Source: TMED27 sp050633165
Lineage (GTDB): Bacteria > Pseudomonadota > Alphaproteobacteria > Micavibrionales > Micavibrionaceae
Assembly: GCA_050633165.1 (NCBI GenBank)
Contig: JBOEFZ010000014.1
Coordinates: 3,732-67,731 of the forward strand
Direction of reading: 5' to 3'
Length of the DNA stretch: 64,000 nt
Shown here: positions 1 to 8,095 of the stretch, piece after piece
Layout: the number at the start of each line of letters is the position of its first letter
Numbering within the stretch: the stretch's first letter is position 1
Made by a program: the position numbers and the translations under genes
Notes under the pieces: generated by a model
Told to the model about the DNA's origin: nothing
What the model saw: only the letters and a program-made list of their open reading frames with translations
Database searches by the model: none

Positions 1-2
1 CC

Positions 3-413
3 GGAATTTTTGGTATGGCGCATTTTGACGGGTTGTCGGTTTCGACCTCGACGAAGAATGAGAGTGTGGCGGAGATGTTGGGGCTTATTAAGGCTGAGTT
101 CGAGGCGATGCGTGAGGATGGGATTACGACAGAAGAGTTGGCGGATGCGAAGGCGTATTTGCTGGGGTCTTTGCCGCTGTCCCTTACCTCGACCGATAAG
201 ATTGCGGGGTTGATGCTCTCGTTGCTGGTGGATGATTTGCCGATTGATTATCTGGATAATCGGGCCGAGGCGATCCGTAGCATGAGCGTTGAGGATGTGA
301 ATGCGGTGGCGGAGAAGTTGCTTACGCCCGAGAAGTTTTTGACCGTGTTGGTCGGACAGCCGGATGGGGTTGAGCCTTCGCAGATTAGAAGCGAGATTCC
401 GAATGTTGAATAA
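3..413 (+). CDS. M16 family zinc peptidase, C-terminal fragment (5' end outside window)
   Basis: The reading frame is open from the first bases of the window, so this is the last ~136 residues of a longer gene. The segment, with FDGLSVSTST, a conserved A-x-AYLLGSLPLSLTS stretch and a closing V-x-VG-x-P strand, resembles the C-terminal non-catalytic domain of M16 (pitrilysin/PqqL-like) peptidases, which pairs with a catalytic HxxEH domain lying upstream of the window. Such proteins are often secreted or periplasmic, but the signal peptide cannot be seen here. The stop codon overlaps the pgi start by 11 bases, so the two are probably co-transcribed. The family call is good; the exact subfamily is unknown. 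Confidence 0.75.
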   Translation, partial: GIFGMAHFDGLSVSTSTKNESVAEMLGLIKAEFEAMREDGITTEELADAKAYLLGSLPLSLTSTDKIAGLMLSLLVDDLPIDYLDNRAEAIRSMSVEDVNAVAEKLLTPEKFLTVLVGQPDGVEPSQIRSEIPNVE

Positions 414-1953
414 GGATTGCGTAGCGGCGCTGCGAGCGCATTTGGAGGCGATTCGGGATGATCGCATTGGTGATTACCTTAAAAACGATACGGATCGATT
501 TGAAAATTTATCGCAGTCGGTAAATGGCGTTTTATTTGATTATTCCAAGCATCATGTGACGGCGGAGACGATCACGTTATTGATGGATTTGGCGGGGAAG
601 TGTGATTTAGAGAATAAGCGCGATACGATGTTTTCCGGTGCGCCGGTGAATGCGTCGCAAGGGCGGGCGGCGCTGCATCCGGCGTTGCGTGGGTCGGTTG
701 ATGCGGATTTGGAGATTGATGGCGAGAATGTAAGCGAATTTGTCGATGCGACAAAAGCGCAGATGCGGACAATTTCGGAGGAAATCCGCAACAACCCGAA
801 GATTACCGACATCATCAATATCGGGATTGGTGGCTCTGACCTTGGGCCGCGCATTGGGTGTGAGGCGTTGGCGCATTATCGTGACGGGCCGCATGTGCAT
901 TTTGTGGCGAATATTGACGGGCAGCGTTTGGCGGATTTGTTTGATCGGCTCAACCCCGCGCAATGTGTGTTTGTGATTTCGTCCAAAACCTTTACGACGC
1001 AAGAAACATTGATGAATGCCTATGCCGCGCGGGATTGGTTTTTGGCGCATTGTGATGAGGATCAGGTAGCGGCGCATTTTTATGCGGTGAGTGCGAATAC
1101 GGCGGGCGCGGAGGATTTCGGCATTGCGGCGCATAATGTTGTGCCGATGCGCGATTGGGTCGGTGGACGGTTTAGCGTTTGGGGCGGGATTGGCTTGCCC
1201 CTCGCGGCGTCGATCGGGTTTGACCGGTTCGAAGAGTTTCTAGGCGGGGCGCGGATGATGGATACGCATTTTCGCGATGCGCCGCTCGTGGAGAATATCC
1301 CTGTGATTATGGCGATGCTCGGGGTTTGGTATCATAATTTTTGGGATTATCCGGCGCATTGCGTTGTGCCATATGCGCAGACGATGACGAGCTTTTCACG
1401 CTATGTCATGCAGATTGATATGGAATCGAACGGTAAGGCGGCGGCGCTTGGTGGCGGATTTGTGGATTATAAGACCGCGCCGATCACCTTTGGTGAGCCA
1501 GGGACAAATGCGCAGCATGCGTTTTTCCAATTGCTGCATCAAGGAACGCAAATTGTGCCGGTTGATTTTATTGCCGCCGTAGAGACGGAGCATAATTACC
1601 CCGCGCATCATCAAAAGCTATTGTCCAATGCTTTGGCGCAATCTCAGGCGATGATGATGGGCGATGCGCAGGAGATAGAGGCGCAGCATTTCGAGGGGAA
1701 CAGGCCGAGCAGTACAATTTTGCTCGATCGACTTGACCCGAAACATCTGGGGATGTTGATGGCGATGTATGAGCATAAGGTGTTTGTGCAAGGGGTGATT
1801 TGGGGGATTAATTCCTTTGACCAGATGGGGGTCGAGCTCGGGAAGCGTCTCGCCGATACGATTGAGGATGCTTTTGATAGCGACAGGGTTTTGGAGGGGG
1901 CCGATGCCTCGACACGAAATCTTATGCGGCATATTTTGCAAAAACGCGTATGA
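403..1953 (+). CDS. pgi: glucose-6-phosphate isomerase
   Basis: Cytosolic enzyme interconverting glucose-6-phosphate and fructose-6-phosphate. The 516-residue product carries the sugar-phosphate (SIS) motif IGIGGSDLGPR near residue 140, PGI signature 1 (GGRFSVWGGIG) near 254, the GEPGTNAQHAFFQLLHQGT segment near 364, and signature 2 (NSFDQMGVELGK) near 469. The ATG at 403 is preferred over the upstream in-frame start at 364 because residues before MLNKDC look like out-of-frame translation of the M16 gene, and the 11-base overlap suggests translational coupling. The length is at the short end for bacterial PGI (about 520–550). A repeat hairpin follows the stop directly. Confidence 0.96.
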   Translation: MLNKDCVAALRAHLEAIRDDRIGDYLKNDTDRFENLSQSVNGVLFDYSKHHVTAETITLLMDLAGKCDLENKRDTMFSGAPVNASQGRAALHPALRGSVDADLEIDGENVSEFVDATKAQMRTISEEIRNNPKITDIINIGIGGSDLGPRIGCEALAHYRDGPHVHFVANIDGQRLADLFDRLNPAQCVFVISSKTFTTQETLMNAYAARDWFLAHCDEDQVAAHFYAVSANTAGAEDFGIAAHNVVPMRDWVGGRFSVWGGIGLPLAASIGFDRFEEFLGGARMMDTHFRDAPLVENIPVIMAMLGVWYHNFWDYPAHCVVPYAQTMTSFSRYVMQIDMESNGKAAALGGGFVDYKTAPITFGEPGTNAQHAFFQLLHQGTQIVPVDFIAAVETEHNYPAHHQKLLSNALAQSQAMMMGDAQEIEAQHFEGNRPSSTILLDRLDPKHLGMLMAMYEHKVFVQGVIWGINSFDQMGVELGKRLADTIEDAFDSDRVLEGADASTRNLMRHILQKRV

Positions 1954-1959
1954 TTTTTT

Positions 1960-2018
1960 AACCACAGATGAACACGGATAAACACAGATTTTAAAGTGCT
2001 TACATCTTATCTGTGGTT
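1960..2018. repeat. AACCACAGA-type dispersed hairpin downstream of pgi
   Basis: The arms AACCACAGAT and ATCTGTGGTT are perfect complements at the outer ends of a ~59-nt imperfect inverted repeat that starts 7 bases after the pgi stop. The same arms and internal GAACACGGATA recur at 24020–24098. It may act as a transcript-end stabiliser, but no clean U-tract follows, so it is called a repeat and not a terminator. Confidence 0.8.
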
Positions 2019-2051
2019 CGTATCATTGAAACGGATATAATAATACGCGCT

Positions 2052-3326
2052 ATGAAAGATAATCTTCCCGACCATGATGCCCTGCCCGTTTTATCGCAGG
2101 GCGAGCTTAACGACATTTTGGAAAAGCATGTGATGTATTTGCGCGGGCAGATTGGCGGCGTGCGGGCGGTGGTGCAGTATCAGGATTTGTCGGGTTTACG
2201 TTTTGGGCGGGCGGATATTAATGGGGCGGATTTTACGGCCTCGAAATTGGCGGGGGCGGATTTGTCGGGCTGTTACGCGCATACGGCGATTTTCTTTGCC
2301 TGTGATTTGCGGGATGTGGATTTTCGGGATGCGGTTTTAACGCGTTGTGATTTACGCGGGGCGTATGTTGCGGGGGCGGATTTGACCGGCGCGGACTTGG
2401 CCGAGGCAGACATGCGGATGGGTAAGATCATGCAGCGCGGGGCGAATGGTTTGTTGGAGGATCGGGCGCGTGCGGGCGGGGATGGCGCGCAGACGGTGTT
2501 TAAGGGCGCGAAGCTTAGCGCTGCTAATCTGCGGGATAGTCGCGTTTATGGAGCGGATTTTTCCGATTCCGATATGAGCCATGCGGATATGAAATTTGCA
2601 GATATGGAGGATGCGAATTTTCGCGGGGCGAATATGTCGGACACCGATTTAACGGGCGCGAATTTAACACAGGCCAATATGACGCAAGCCGTGTTGAGCG
2701 GGACAGTTTTTGCGCAAAATGAGAGCATGGGATTGCGGGATGATGGCGCGATTACCAATGCGAATTCAGGGCATTTATTGGAGAGGCTGGGGGCTTCGCT
2801 AGAGTCATTGTTGAGTGAGCATATGCGTTGGGTGGAGAGTGAGGGCGCAGATGGGAGACAGCTTGATTTGAGCGGGTATGATTTGCGCGAGGTTGCAGAT
2901 TTACAGCGCTATTCCATGACCGCGATTTGTGCGAAGGGGGCGAATTTTTTAGGGCAGAATATGCGCGGCATTGCGATGCAATCGGCGGTTTTGGACGGGG
3001 CGGATTTACGCGATTGTGATTTGCGGCAAGCGGATTTGCGCGGCTCGCGCTTTCAAAGGGCGCTCTTGACGCGGGTGAATTTGCGGGGGGCGCGGCTTTG
3101 TGCGCTTGAATTTGCGAATGAGGACGGGACGAAGCGCCTGCAGCCGGTGAATATGAGTGGGGCGAATTTACGCTTTGCCGATTTAGCGGGGGCGGATTTA
3201 CGGGGCTGTATTTTGATGGGGGTTGATTTTGCATCTGCAGATTTGCGCGGGGCGGATTTGACAGGGGCGGATTTGAAGAACGCCAAGATAGATGATGCGC
3301 GTATGGATGGCGCGGTTGGGGTTTAG
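2052..3326 (+). CDS. pentapeptide-repeat protein
   Basis: A 424-residue protein made largely of A(D/N)LxX pentapeptides (runs such as GADLTGADLAEADM and GANMSDTDLTGANL), predicted to fold as a right-handed four-sided beta-helix. There are two repeat blocks, about residues 45–220 and 275–420, separated by a non-repetitive linker containing LLERLGASLESLLSEHMRWVE. No signal peptide is visible, so it is probably cytosolic. The ATG at 2052 is chosen because the in-frame GTG at 2013 lies inside the preceding repeat hairpin; neither has a strong ribosome-binding site. Function is unknown: family members range from gyrase-protecting DNA mimics to structural proteins, and nothing here decides. Confidence 0.85.
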   Translation: MKDNLPDHDALPVLSQGELNDILEKHVMYLRGQIGGVRAVVQYQDLSGLRFGRADINGADFTASKLAGADLSGCYAHTAIFFACDLRDVDFRDAVLTRCDLRGAYVAGADLTGADLAEADMRMGKIMQRGANGLLEDRARAGGDGAQTVFKGAKLSAANLRDSRVYGADFSDSDMSHADMKFADMEDANFRGANMSDTDLTGANLTQANMTQAVLSGTVFAQNESMGLRDDGAITNANSGHLLERLGASLESLLSEHMRWVESEGADGRQLDLSGYDLREVADLQRYSMTAICAKGANFLGQNMRGIAMQSAVLDGADLRDCDLRQADLRGSRFQRALLTRVNLRGARLCALEFANEDGTKRLQPVNMSGANLRFADLAGADLRGCILMGVDFASADLRGADLTGADLKNAKIDDARMDGAVGV

Positions 3327-3372
3327 TTTTTAAACAACTATAAACCGCAGAGGCGCGGATTTTTTTTATATA

Positions 3373-3466
3373 CGTCATTGCGAGTAGCGTTAGCGACGCG
3401 GCAATCCATCTCCTGTACCAACGGAAGGGGCGGGTGATGGATTGCTTCGCTACGCTCGCAATGACG
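3373..3466. repeat. GTCATTGCGAG-type dispersed inverted repeat, copy 1
   Basis: Starts CGTCATTGCGAGTAGCG and ends CGCTCGCAATGACG, forming a long imperfect hairpin with internal GCAATCCAT / ATGGATTGC arms. Closely related copies lie at 46520–46621 and 62922–63022, and shorter relatives at 6163–6234 and 21724–21793. It encodes no protein. It sits between two same-strand genes. Confidence 0.85.
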
Positions 3467-3549
3467 GGGGATAGAAATTATCCACCGTCGGTAGAATTGT
3501 TTTTGGGGTAAAGCATGACTCTTTGGCGGTGCGTCGTTAAATTGGGGGC

Positions 3550-5364
3550 ATGCGTATTAGATATCTGCCAGAGACATTGATCAACCAGATTGCTGCGGGG
3601 GAAGTGCTTGAGCGGCCGTTTGCGGCGGTGAAGGAATTGGTGGAAAACTCAATTGATGCGGGGGCGAGCAAGATTGATGTGAGCCTTGCCGATGGCGGGA
3701 AGAGCCGAATTGTAATTTCCGATAATGGACGCGGGATGAGCGCGGAGGATTTGGCGGCGGCGGTGGATCGGCACGCGACATCGAAATTGCCGGATGATGA
3801 TTTGGTGAATATCACGCATATGGGCTTTCGGGGGGAGGCGTTGGCCTCGATTGCCGCCGTGTCACGGTTGTCCATTCATACGCGGGAAGAAGGGGGTGAG
3901 GCTTGGTCGATCTCCGTTGAGGGCGGGAAGAAGGGGGATATTGCGCCTTCTGCTCATCCGGCGGGGACGCAGATTGAGGTGCGGGATTTGTTTTATGCGA
4001 CTCCGGCGCGATTGAAATTTTTGAAATCGGAACGTGCGGAATTGATGGCGGTGAAGGATACGTTGACGCGGTTATCGATGGCGAATCCGGATATTGCGTT
4101 TACGCTTACGCATAATGGGAAGACAGGTTTGAACCACGCGGCGGTGGGTGAGCATTCGGCGCGGCTCGCCAAGATATTGGGGCGAGAATTTGGGGATAAT
4201 GCGGTACGGATTGAGGCGGAGCGCGAAGGGCTTAAGCTCTCGGGCTTTGCGGGATTGCCGACGCTGCATCGGGGGACGAGCCAGTATCAGTATCTGTTTG
4301 TGAATGGGCGTCCGGTGAAGGATAAGTTGCTGCATGGCTGTGTGCGGGCGGCGTATGCGGATGTGTTGCATGGCGGGCGGCACCCGATGCTTGCGTTGTT
4401 TTTGGAGGTTCCGGCGGATGAGGTGGATGTGAATGTGCATCCGGCAAAGGCGGAGGTGCGTTTTCGTGATCCGGGGCTTGTGCGCGGGATGATAATTTCG
4501 GCGTTGAAGATGGCGCTGCATGAGCATGGGACGCGGACATCGAGCAGTGTGTCGAGTGCGGCGCTTGGTAAGTTTCAACAGGGGAACTTGGGTAATGATC
4601 GCTATACCCCTTCCCTGCCGATGCATCGGGGGCATAATGCGGCCGTGCCACGGAGTTATATTAATCATGGGCTAGCCGAGAATGTGCAAAATGCTTATGC
4701 ACCACAGGGCTCGTTTATGATGGCGGAAGCGCCGGCGGCGCGGGCGGAGATTGTGCATGAGCCGCAGGTAGAAGCGCAGAGCTTTCCCCTTGGCGCGGCG
4801 CGGGCGCAGATTCATGAGAATTATATTATCGCGCAGAGCGATGAAGGCCTCGTGATTGTAGATCAGCATGCGGCGCATGAGCGCCTTGTGTATGAGCGGT
4901 TCAAGGCGCAGGTTGAGGAGCGGGGGGTGGAGAAGCAAGGCTTGCTCACGCCCGAGATTGTGAATTTGGAAGAGAGCGAGGCGGAGCGGTTGCTTGGGTT
5001 TGCGGGGGAGCTGGCGAAATTGGGTTTGGAGATTGAGGCCTTTGGCGCGGGGGCAATTGCGGTGCAGGCGATTCCGGCTTTGCTCGGCGCAAAACCGGAT
5101 GTCGAGAATTTGATTCGCGATTTGGCGGATGAAATTACCGAGCGGAGCAGCGCGGATGGTCTAAAAGAGCGCTTGAATGATATTTTATCCACGATGGCGT
5201 GTCATGGATCGGTACGCTCCGGGCGGCGGATGAATGCGGATGAGATGAATGCGTTATTGCGGGATATGGAGGCGACGCCCCTATCGGGGCAGTGTAATCA
5301 TGGACGACCGACCTCGATTACGTTATCGTTGGAGGATATTGAGAAGCTATTCGGGCGGCGCTAG
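3550..5364 (+). CDS. mutL: DNA mismatch repair protein MutL, endonuclease-type
   Basis: The 604-residue protein links mismatch recognition by MutS to strand removal. The N-terminal GHKL ATPase shows NQIAAGEVLERP, ELVENSIDAGA, DNGRGM and GFRGEALASI (residues ~12–100); a variable linker covers ~320–410. The C-terminal dimerisation domain contains DQHAAHERLVYE near residue 437, which fits the DQHA(X)2E(X)4E metal-binding nicking motif, followed by ACHGS near 550 and CNHGRP near 579. These mark an intrinsic nicking endonuclease, as expected in bacteria without MutH. The third motif has Asn where CPHGRP has Pro. A 147-nt inverted repeat begins at the stop codon. Confidence 0.97.
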   Translation: MRIRYLPETLINQIAAGEVLERPFAAVKELVENSIDAGASKIDVSLADGGKSRIVISDNGRGMSAEDLAAAVDRHATSKLPDDDLVNITHMGFRGEALASIAAVSRLSIHTREEGGEAWSISVEGGKKGDIAPSAHPAGTQIEVRDLFYATPARLKFLKSERAELMAVKDTLTRLSMANPDIAFTLTHNGKTGLNHAAVGEHSARLAKILGREFGDNAVRIEAEREGLKLSGFAGLPTLHRGTSQYQYLFVNGRPVKDKLLHGCVRAAYADVLHGGRHPMLALFLEVPADEVDVNVHPAKAEVRFRDPGLVRGMIISALKMALHEHGTRTSSSVSSAALGKFQQGNLGNDRYTPSLPMHRGHNAAVPRSYINHGLAENVQNAYAPQGSFMMAEAPAARAEIVHEPQVEAQSFPLGAARAQIHENYIIAQSDEGLVIVDQHAAHERLVYERFKAQVEERGVEKQGLLTPEIVNLEESEAERLLGFAGELAKLGLEIEAFGAGAIAVQAIPALLGAKPDVENLIRDLADEITERSSADGLKERLNDILSTMACHGSVRSGRRMNADEMNALLRDMEATPLSGQCNHGRPTSITLSLEDIEKLFGRR

Positions 5365-5509
5365 AACCCTTCCGCAAAAAGTCATCTTTTGGTAATCTGC
5401 TTCGTCACTGCGATACTCGGATGCGCACGTACACCCACGTACGCTTACGCTCCTGCGTTTCTTGTTCCTCGCATCTTATCCAAAATCTAACCTTTTGCGG
5501 AAGGGTTCT
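5363..5509. repeat. 147-nt inverted repeat with perfect 17-nt arms after mutL
   Basis: Left arm AGAACCCTTCCGCAAAA (5363–5379, overlapping the mutL stop) is exactly complementary to TTTTGCGGAAGGGTTCT (5493–5509). The ~113-nt centre contains a second small dyad around CACGTACACCCACGTACG and no ORF. Its size and perfect ends suggest a miniature mobile or REP-like element that has supplied the mutL stop region. Confidence 0.8.
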
Positions 5510-5582
5510 ATAATACACATTCGACAATTTTCGACGGCTGTATTATCCTTAATCGAAACGACTATGTTTAAAGGATTGAGTT

Positions 5583-6116
5583 ATGGCAGATAAAGAGCAA
5601 AAGACGATTTATAATATTTACGGGTTATTCGGGGTGACGCTTGCGTTGTCGATTGTACCGACGATTTCGGCGGCGAGCATTTGTTTGGTATTTTTTCTTG
5701 TGACGTTGATTGCGGCGTATGTTCTGCGCGGGAGGGCGGAGGAGAATAGCCTGATCGAAAATCATATGACTTACGTAATCCGGACGGTTTGGATTGTGTC
5801 GTTACTGTCGGTTGTCACGGTTGGGTTGGCGACGCTTTATATGTTGCCGCGTATTGATTATACGGCGTTTCAATCTTGCGCGGATGCGATTGCGGGGCAA
5901 GGGGTTGCCGCGCTTGAGGCGATGGGCATGGCGGAGCTGCAGGCTTTGACGCAGCCTTGTGTGAGTGATTTTGTGAATATGAACCATAATACGCTGCTCA
6001 TGGCGGCGTTGATTGGGGGGGTGCCGTTGATTTTGTATATGGGATATCGTTTTGCGAAAGGTGTTAGCCGCGCGGCGAAGGGGTATCGGCTGGCGAATCC
6101 GAAGAGTTGGGTTTGA
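5583..6116 (+). CDS. DUF4870/COG3671-like small integral membrane protein
   Basis: A 177-residue protein with about four hydrophobic segments (residues ~13–30, 31–50, 66–90 and 138–155). The motif ENHMTYVIRTVWI between the second and third segments resembles the (S)H-x-x-Y-x-IRTFW signature of small COG3671/DUF4870 membrane proteins of proteobacteria, whose role is not established. The loop between segments 3 and 4 holds two cysteines (residues ~99 and ~128) that could form a disulfide if it faces the periplasm. Upstream AAAGGATTGAGTT supplies an acceptable ribosome-binding site. It stands alone between mutL and the opposite-strand atp12 operon. Confidence 0.65.
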   Translation: MADKEQKTIYNIYGLFGVTLALSIVPTISAASICLVFFLVTLIAAYVLRGRAEENSLIENHMTYVIRTVWIVSLLSVVTVGLATLYMLPRIDYTAFQSCADAIAGQGVAALEAMGMAELQALTQPCVSDFVNMNHNTLLMAALIGGVPLILYMGYRFAKGVSRAAKGYRLANPKSWV

Positions 6117-6162
6117 TTTTTAAACCGCGGAGACGCGGAGGGCGCGGAGTTTTTTTGAGAGA

Positions 6163-6234
6163 CGTCATTGCACGCTTTATGCGTGTAATCTATCTCGCGG
6201 TGAGTAGATTACACGGATAAACCGTGTAATGACG
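6163..6234. repeat. GTCATTGC-ended imperfect hairpin between convergent genes
   Basis: Outer ends CGTCATTGCAC and GTGTAATGACG pair, and inner arms GTAATCTA / TAGATTAC extend the stem. The end sequence matches the GTCATTGCGAG family but the core differs. It lies between the 3' ends of the membrane-protein gene and atp12, where a bidirectional transcript end would be expected. A decayed AAACCGCGGAGACGCGGAG half-repeat precedes it at 6121–6150. Confidence 0.6.
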
Positions 6235-6244
6235 ACAGCTCTGC

Positions 6245-6949
6245 TTACAATAGATCGAGATAGCGGAGGGCGGCTTTTAGCTCTGCTTTGATGATATTGT
6301 CTTTTTGTTCTTGGGCGGGATCGGGGCCGTAGAAGTCTTCGTTGTAGATTTCGGCTTTGAAATTTTCTTCGATGCGCATGGCGGTGAAGATTTCGGGGGC
6401 GGTGCGTCCCTCCTCCATCGCGTTCATGGCTAGGACTAGCGAGCCAGCCAATGAGGATACTAATTGCAGGACGGTGAAATGTGCGTCGTCTAGGGCGGTT
6501 ACGTAATCGGTGACGGCTTTGTGGGCTTGCTCGCTTTGGGTGATCGCGGTGAGGCCGGTGGTGGTTTTGAGTGGGGTTTTGAAATATGTTTCGAACCATT
6601 TGAGGTAGGGATTTAGGGTGATTTCTTGCGCCTCTTTCAGTGCGGGTGGTTCGTCGGTGAAGTAGCAAACAAGGTCGGTATCGAGATATTTAAGCAGCGT
6701 GTTTTGGATGGTTTCGCGCTCCGCCCCGATGCGGTCGATTTGGGTGGAGAGGATTTGGGTGAGGGGCATTGTGTCGGGCTTGATCTCCTCCTCTTGCGCC
6801 ATCCATTCGGATTGCAGGGCGTTGGCGATGGCATTGTTTCCGGCGATGAGTGTTGCCTTCATCGGGGTTTTTACGGGACGGCCGTCGAGGTGGATCTCAA
6901 AGCCGCCGTCGGTTTTGTGGGTTGAGACTAGTGTGTAGAAGCGTTTCAT
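6245..6949 (-). CDS. ATP12 family F1-ATPase assembly chaperone
   Basis: 234 residues. The N-terminal FEIHLDGRPVKTPMKATL segment and the downstream EWMAQEEEIKPDTMPLTQI stretch are the hallmark blocks of the ATP12 family, which in alphaproteobacteria and mitochondria binds free F1-alpha during ATP synthase assembly. The protein is soluble and cytosolic. The start ATG overlaps the stop of the AsmA-like gene by four bases (ATGA), indicating translational coupling in a two-gene operon. ATP12 is essentially restricted to alphaproteobacteria and eukaryotes, so it also supports the taxonomic call. Confidence 0.92.
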   Translation of the reverse strand: MKRFYTLVSTHKTDGGFEIHLDGRPVKTPMKATLIAGNNAIANALQSEWMAQEEEIKPDTMPLTQILSTQIDRIGAERETIQNTLLKYLDTDLVCYFTDEPPALKEAQEITLNPYLKWFETYFKTPLKTTTGLTAITQSEQAHKAVTDYVTALDDAHFTVLQLVSSLAGSLVLAMNAMEEGRTAPEIFTAMRIEENFKAEIYNEDFYGPDPAQEQKDNIIKAELKAALRYLDLL

Positions 6950-7947
6950 CGTGCGGGAACTCCTACTGCTTGTTTCAGGACGCTTAACTTGCCGTCTTCG
7001 CGTTTAAGGATGAGGGCGGCCGCGCGTTCGGTTTTTCCGTCATTGATGAAAGTTTGGGCGTTGAGTTTTGCGTCGATATCCATGGTTGTGTTTTTGAGGG
7101 CGAAGATTTCGCTCCATGCCGTTAGCATATTCATGAGGCGTGATCCGCCCTCGAAATCTGCCATGTCGAAACGGTAGGCGTTGAGGCGGCCGCTTAATTT
7201 TTGCCTGCTAACTTCGATGTCCATTTCGGTTTCGGTTTTATGTTCTATCGTTTTTACATCGCCGCGAATGCTCATATTGCCATTGCGGTTACGGAGGATG
7301 GAGAATGCGCCGCTTAGGATTTCTTGCCCGTTATGGGCGGCGGTGAAATCACGGATGTGGAAGCCGCCGATTTTGCGGGGGCGGAAAATGCCTTTGGCGG
7401 TGATCGTGCCGACATTCATGATGAAATCACCGTCTTGGGGGAGGGTGAAGTTTTTGCCTTTGCTCTGCAGCGCAATTTCGGCGTTTATTTTATGGGGGCC
7501 GATTTTTCCTTGGGCCGCGAGGAAGGCTTCGCCCGTTGGCGTTTCATCGATGCCGATGCGCTCAATCTCGACGCTTTGGGCATTGAGGGTGCCGGGGAGG
7601 AAGCTTGCGCCTTCGATTTGCAGGTTTTGGAGTTTGCTGCGGCTGGTGATGACGTCCCAGAAGCTGATTTTCAATAGGGCGCTTTCGATGCGGCCTTCGG
7701 CGATGAGGTCATCGTCTTTGTGGAGTTCGATGTTGCCGGCGTCGATTGTGACGGCGGGGAAGAAGGTCATTTTATGCAGTGTTCCGATCTCTGCGCGCAT
7801 GCCGGTGGCGGCGGTGATGTAATCTGAGACGGCGGCTTTTAGGTTATCCGAGCTGCCGCCCATATTGGCCAGCACGGTTAGCATCACCGCGAAAAAGGCG
7901 ATGAGTATGGCGGTGATTTTGATGATGCGGGATAGCCACTTGCGCAT
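6946..7947 (-). CDS. AsmA-like membrane-anchored periplasmic protein
   Basis: 333 residues with one N-terminal signal-anchor (about residues 8–26), then a beta-rich body. The opening layout, an anchor followed by AAVSDYITAATGMRAEIG and a repeated short-strand pattern, is typical of AsmA/TamB-superfamily proteins of the inner membrane facing the periplasm, linked to envelope lipid homeostasis in studied members. The start at 7947 is chosen because AGGAAG lies 7 bases upstream, whereas the longer reading from 7974 has no such site. It overlaps atp12 by ATGA. Family membership is inferred from layout, not from a diagnostic motif. Confidence 0.6.
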   Translation of the reverse strand: MRKWLSRIIKITAILIAFFAVMLTVLANMGGSSDNLKAAVSDYITAATGMRAEIGTLHKMTFFPAVTIDAGNIELHKDDDLIAEGRIESALLKISFWDVITSRSKLQNLQIEGASFLPGTLNAQSVEIERIGIDETPTGEAFLAAQGKIGPHKINAEIALQSKGKNFTLPQDGDFIMNVGTITAKGIFRPRKIGGFHIRDFTAAHNGQEILSGAFSILRNRNGNMSIRGDVKTIEHKTETEMDIEVSRQKLSGRLNAYRFDMADFEGGSRLMNMLTAWSEIFALKNTTMDIDAKLNAQTFINDGKTERAAALILKREDGKLSVLKQAVGVPAR

Positions 7948-8095
7948 TGTGAATCTTCCTATTTTAAAAGCCACTTTTTTACGAAAATGCTTTGCATTTT
8001 CTAGTTTTACGCGCTTCTCGCGCGCCTCGCACTTGCTCGGTACAATTTTGAAACGCGGGTTTCAAAATCACTATTTTTTCTTATACCCCTTATCC

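Noticed and set aside
552..1985. Long antisense reading frames within pgi
   Set aside because: They mirror the codon bias of the sense gene, have no family motifs and are rich in Arg/His/Pro; pgi explains the region.
3373..3466. tRNA or structured ncRNA in the GTCATTGCGAG hairpins
   Set aside because: No cloverleaf or anticodon arm; three near-identical copies with variable loops indicate a dispersed repeat.
4072..4668. 198-codon antisense frame in mutL
   Set aside because: Shadow of the mutL linker and ATPase domain; composition unlike a folded protein.
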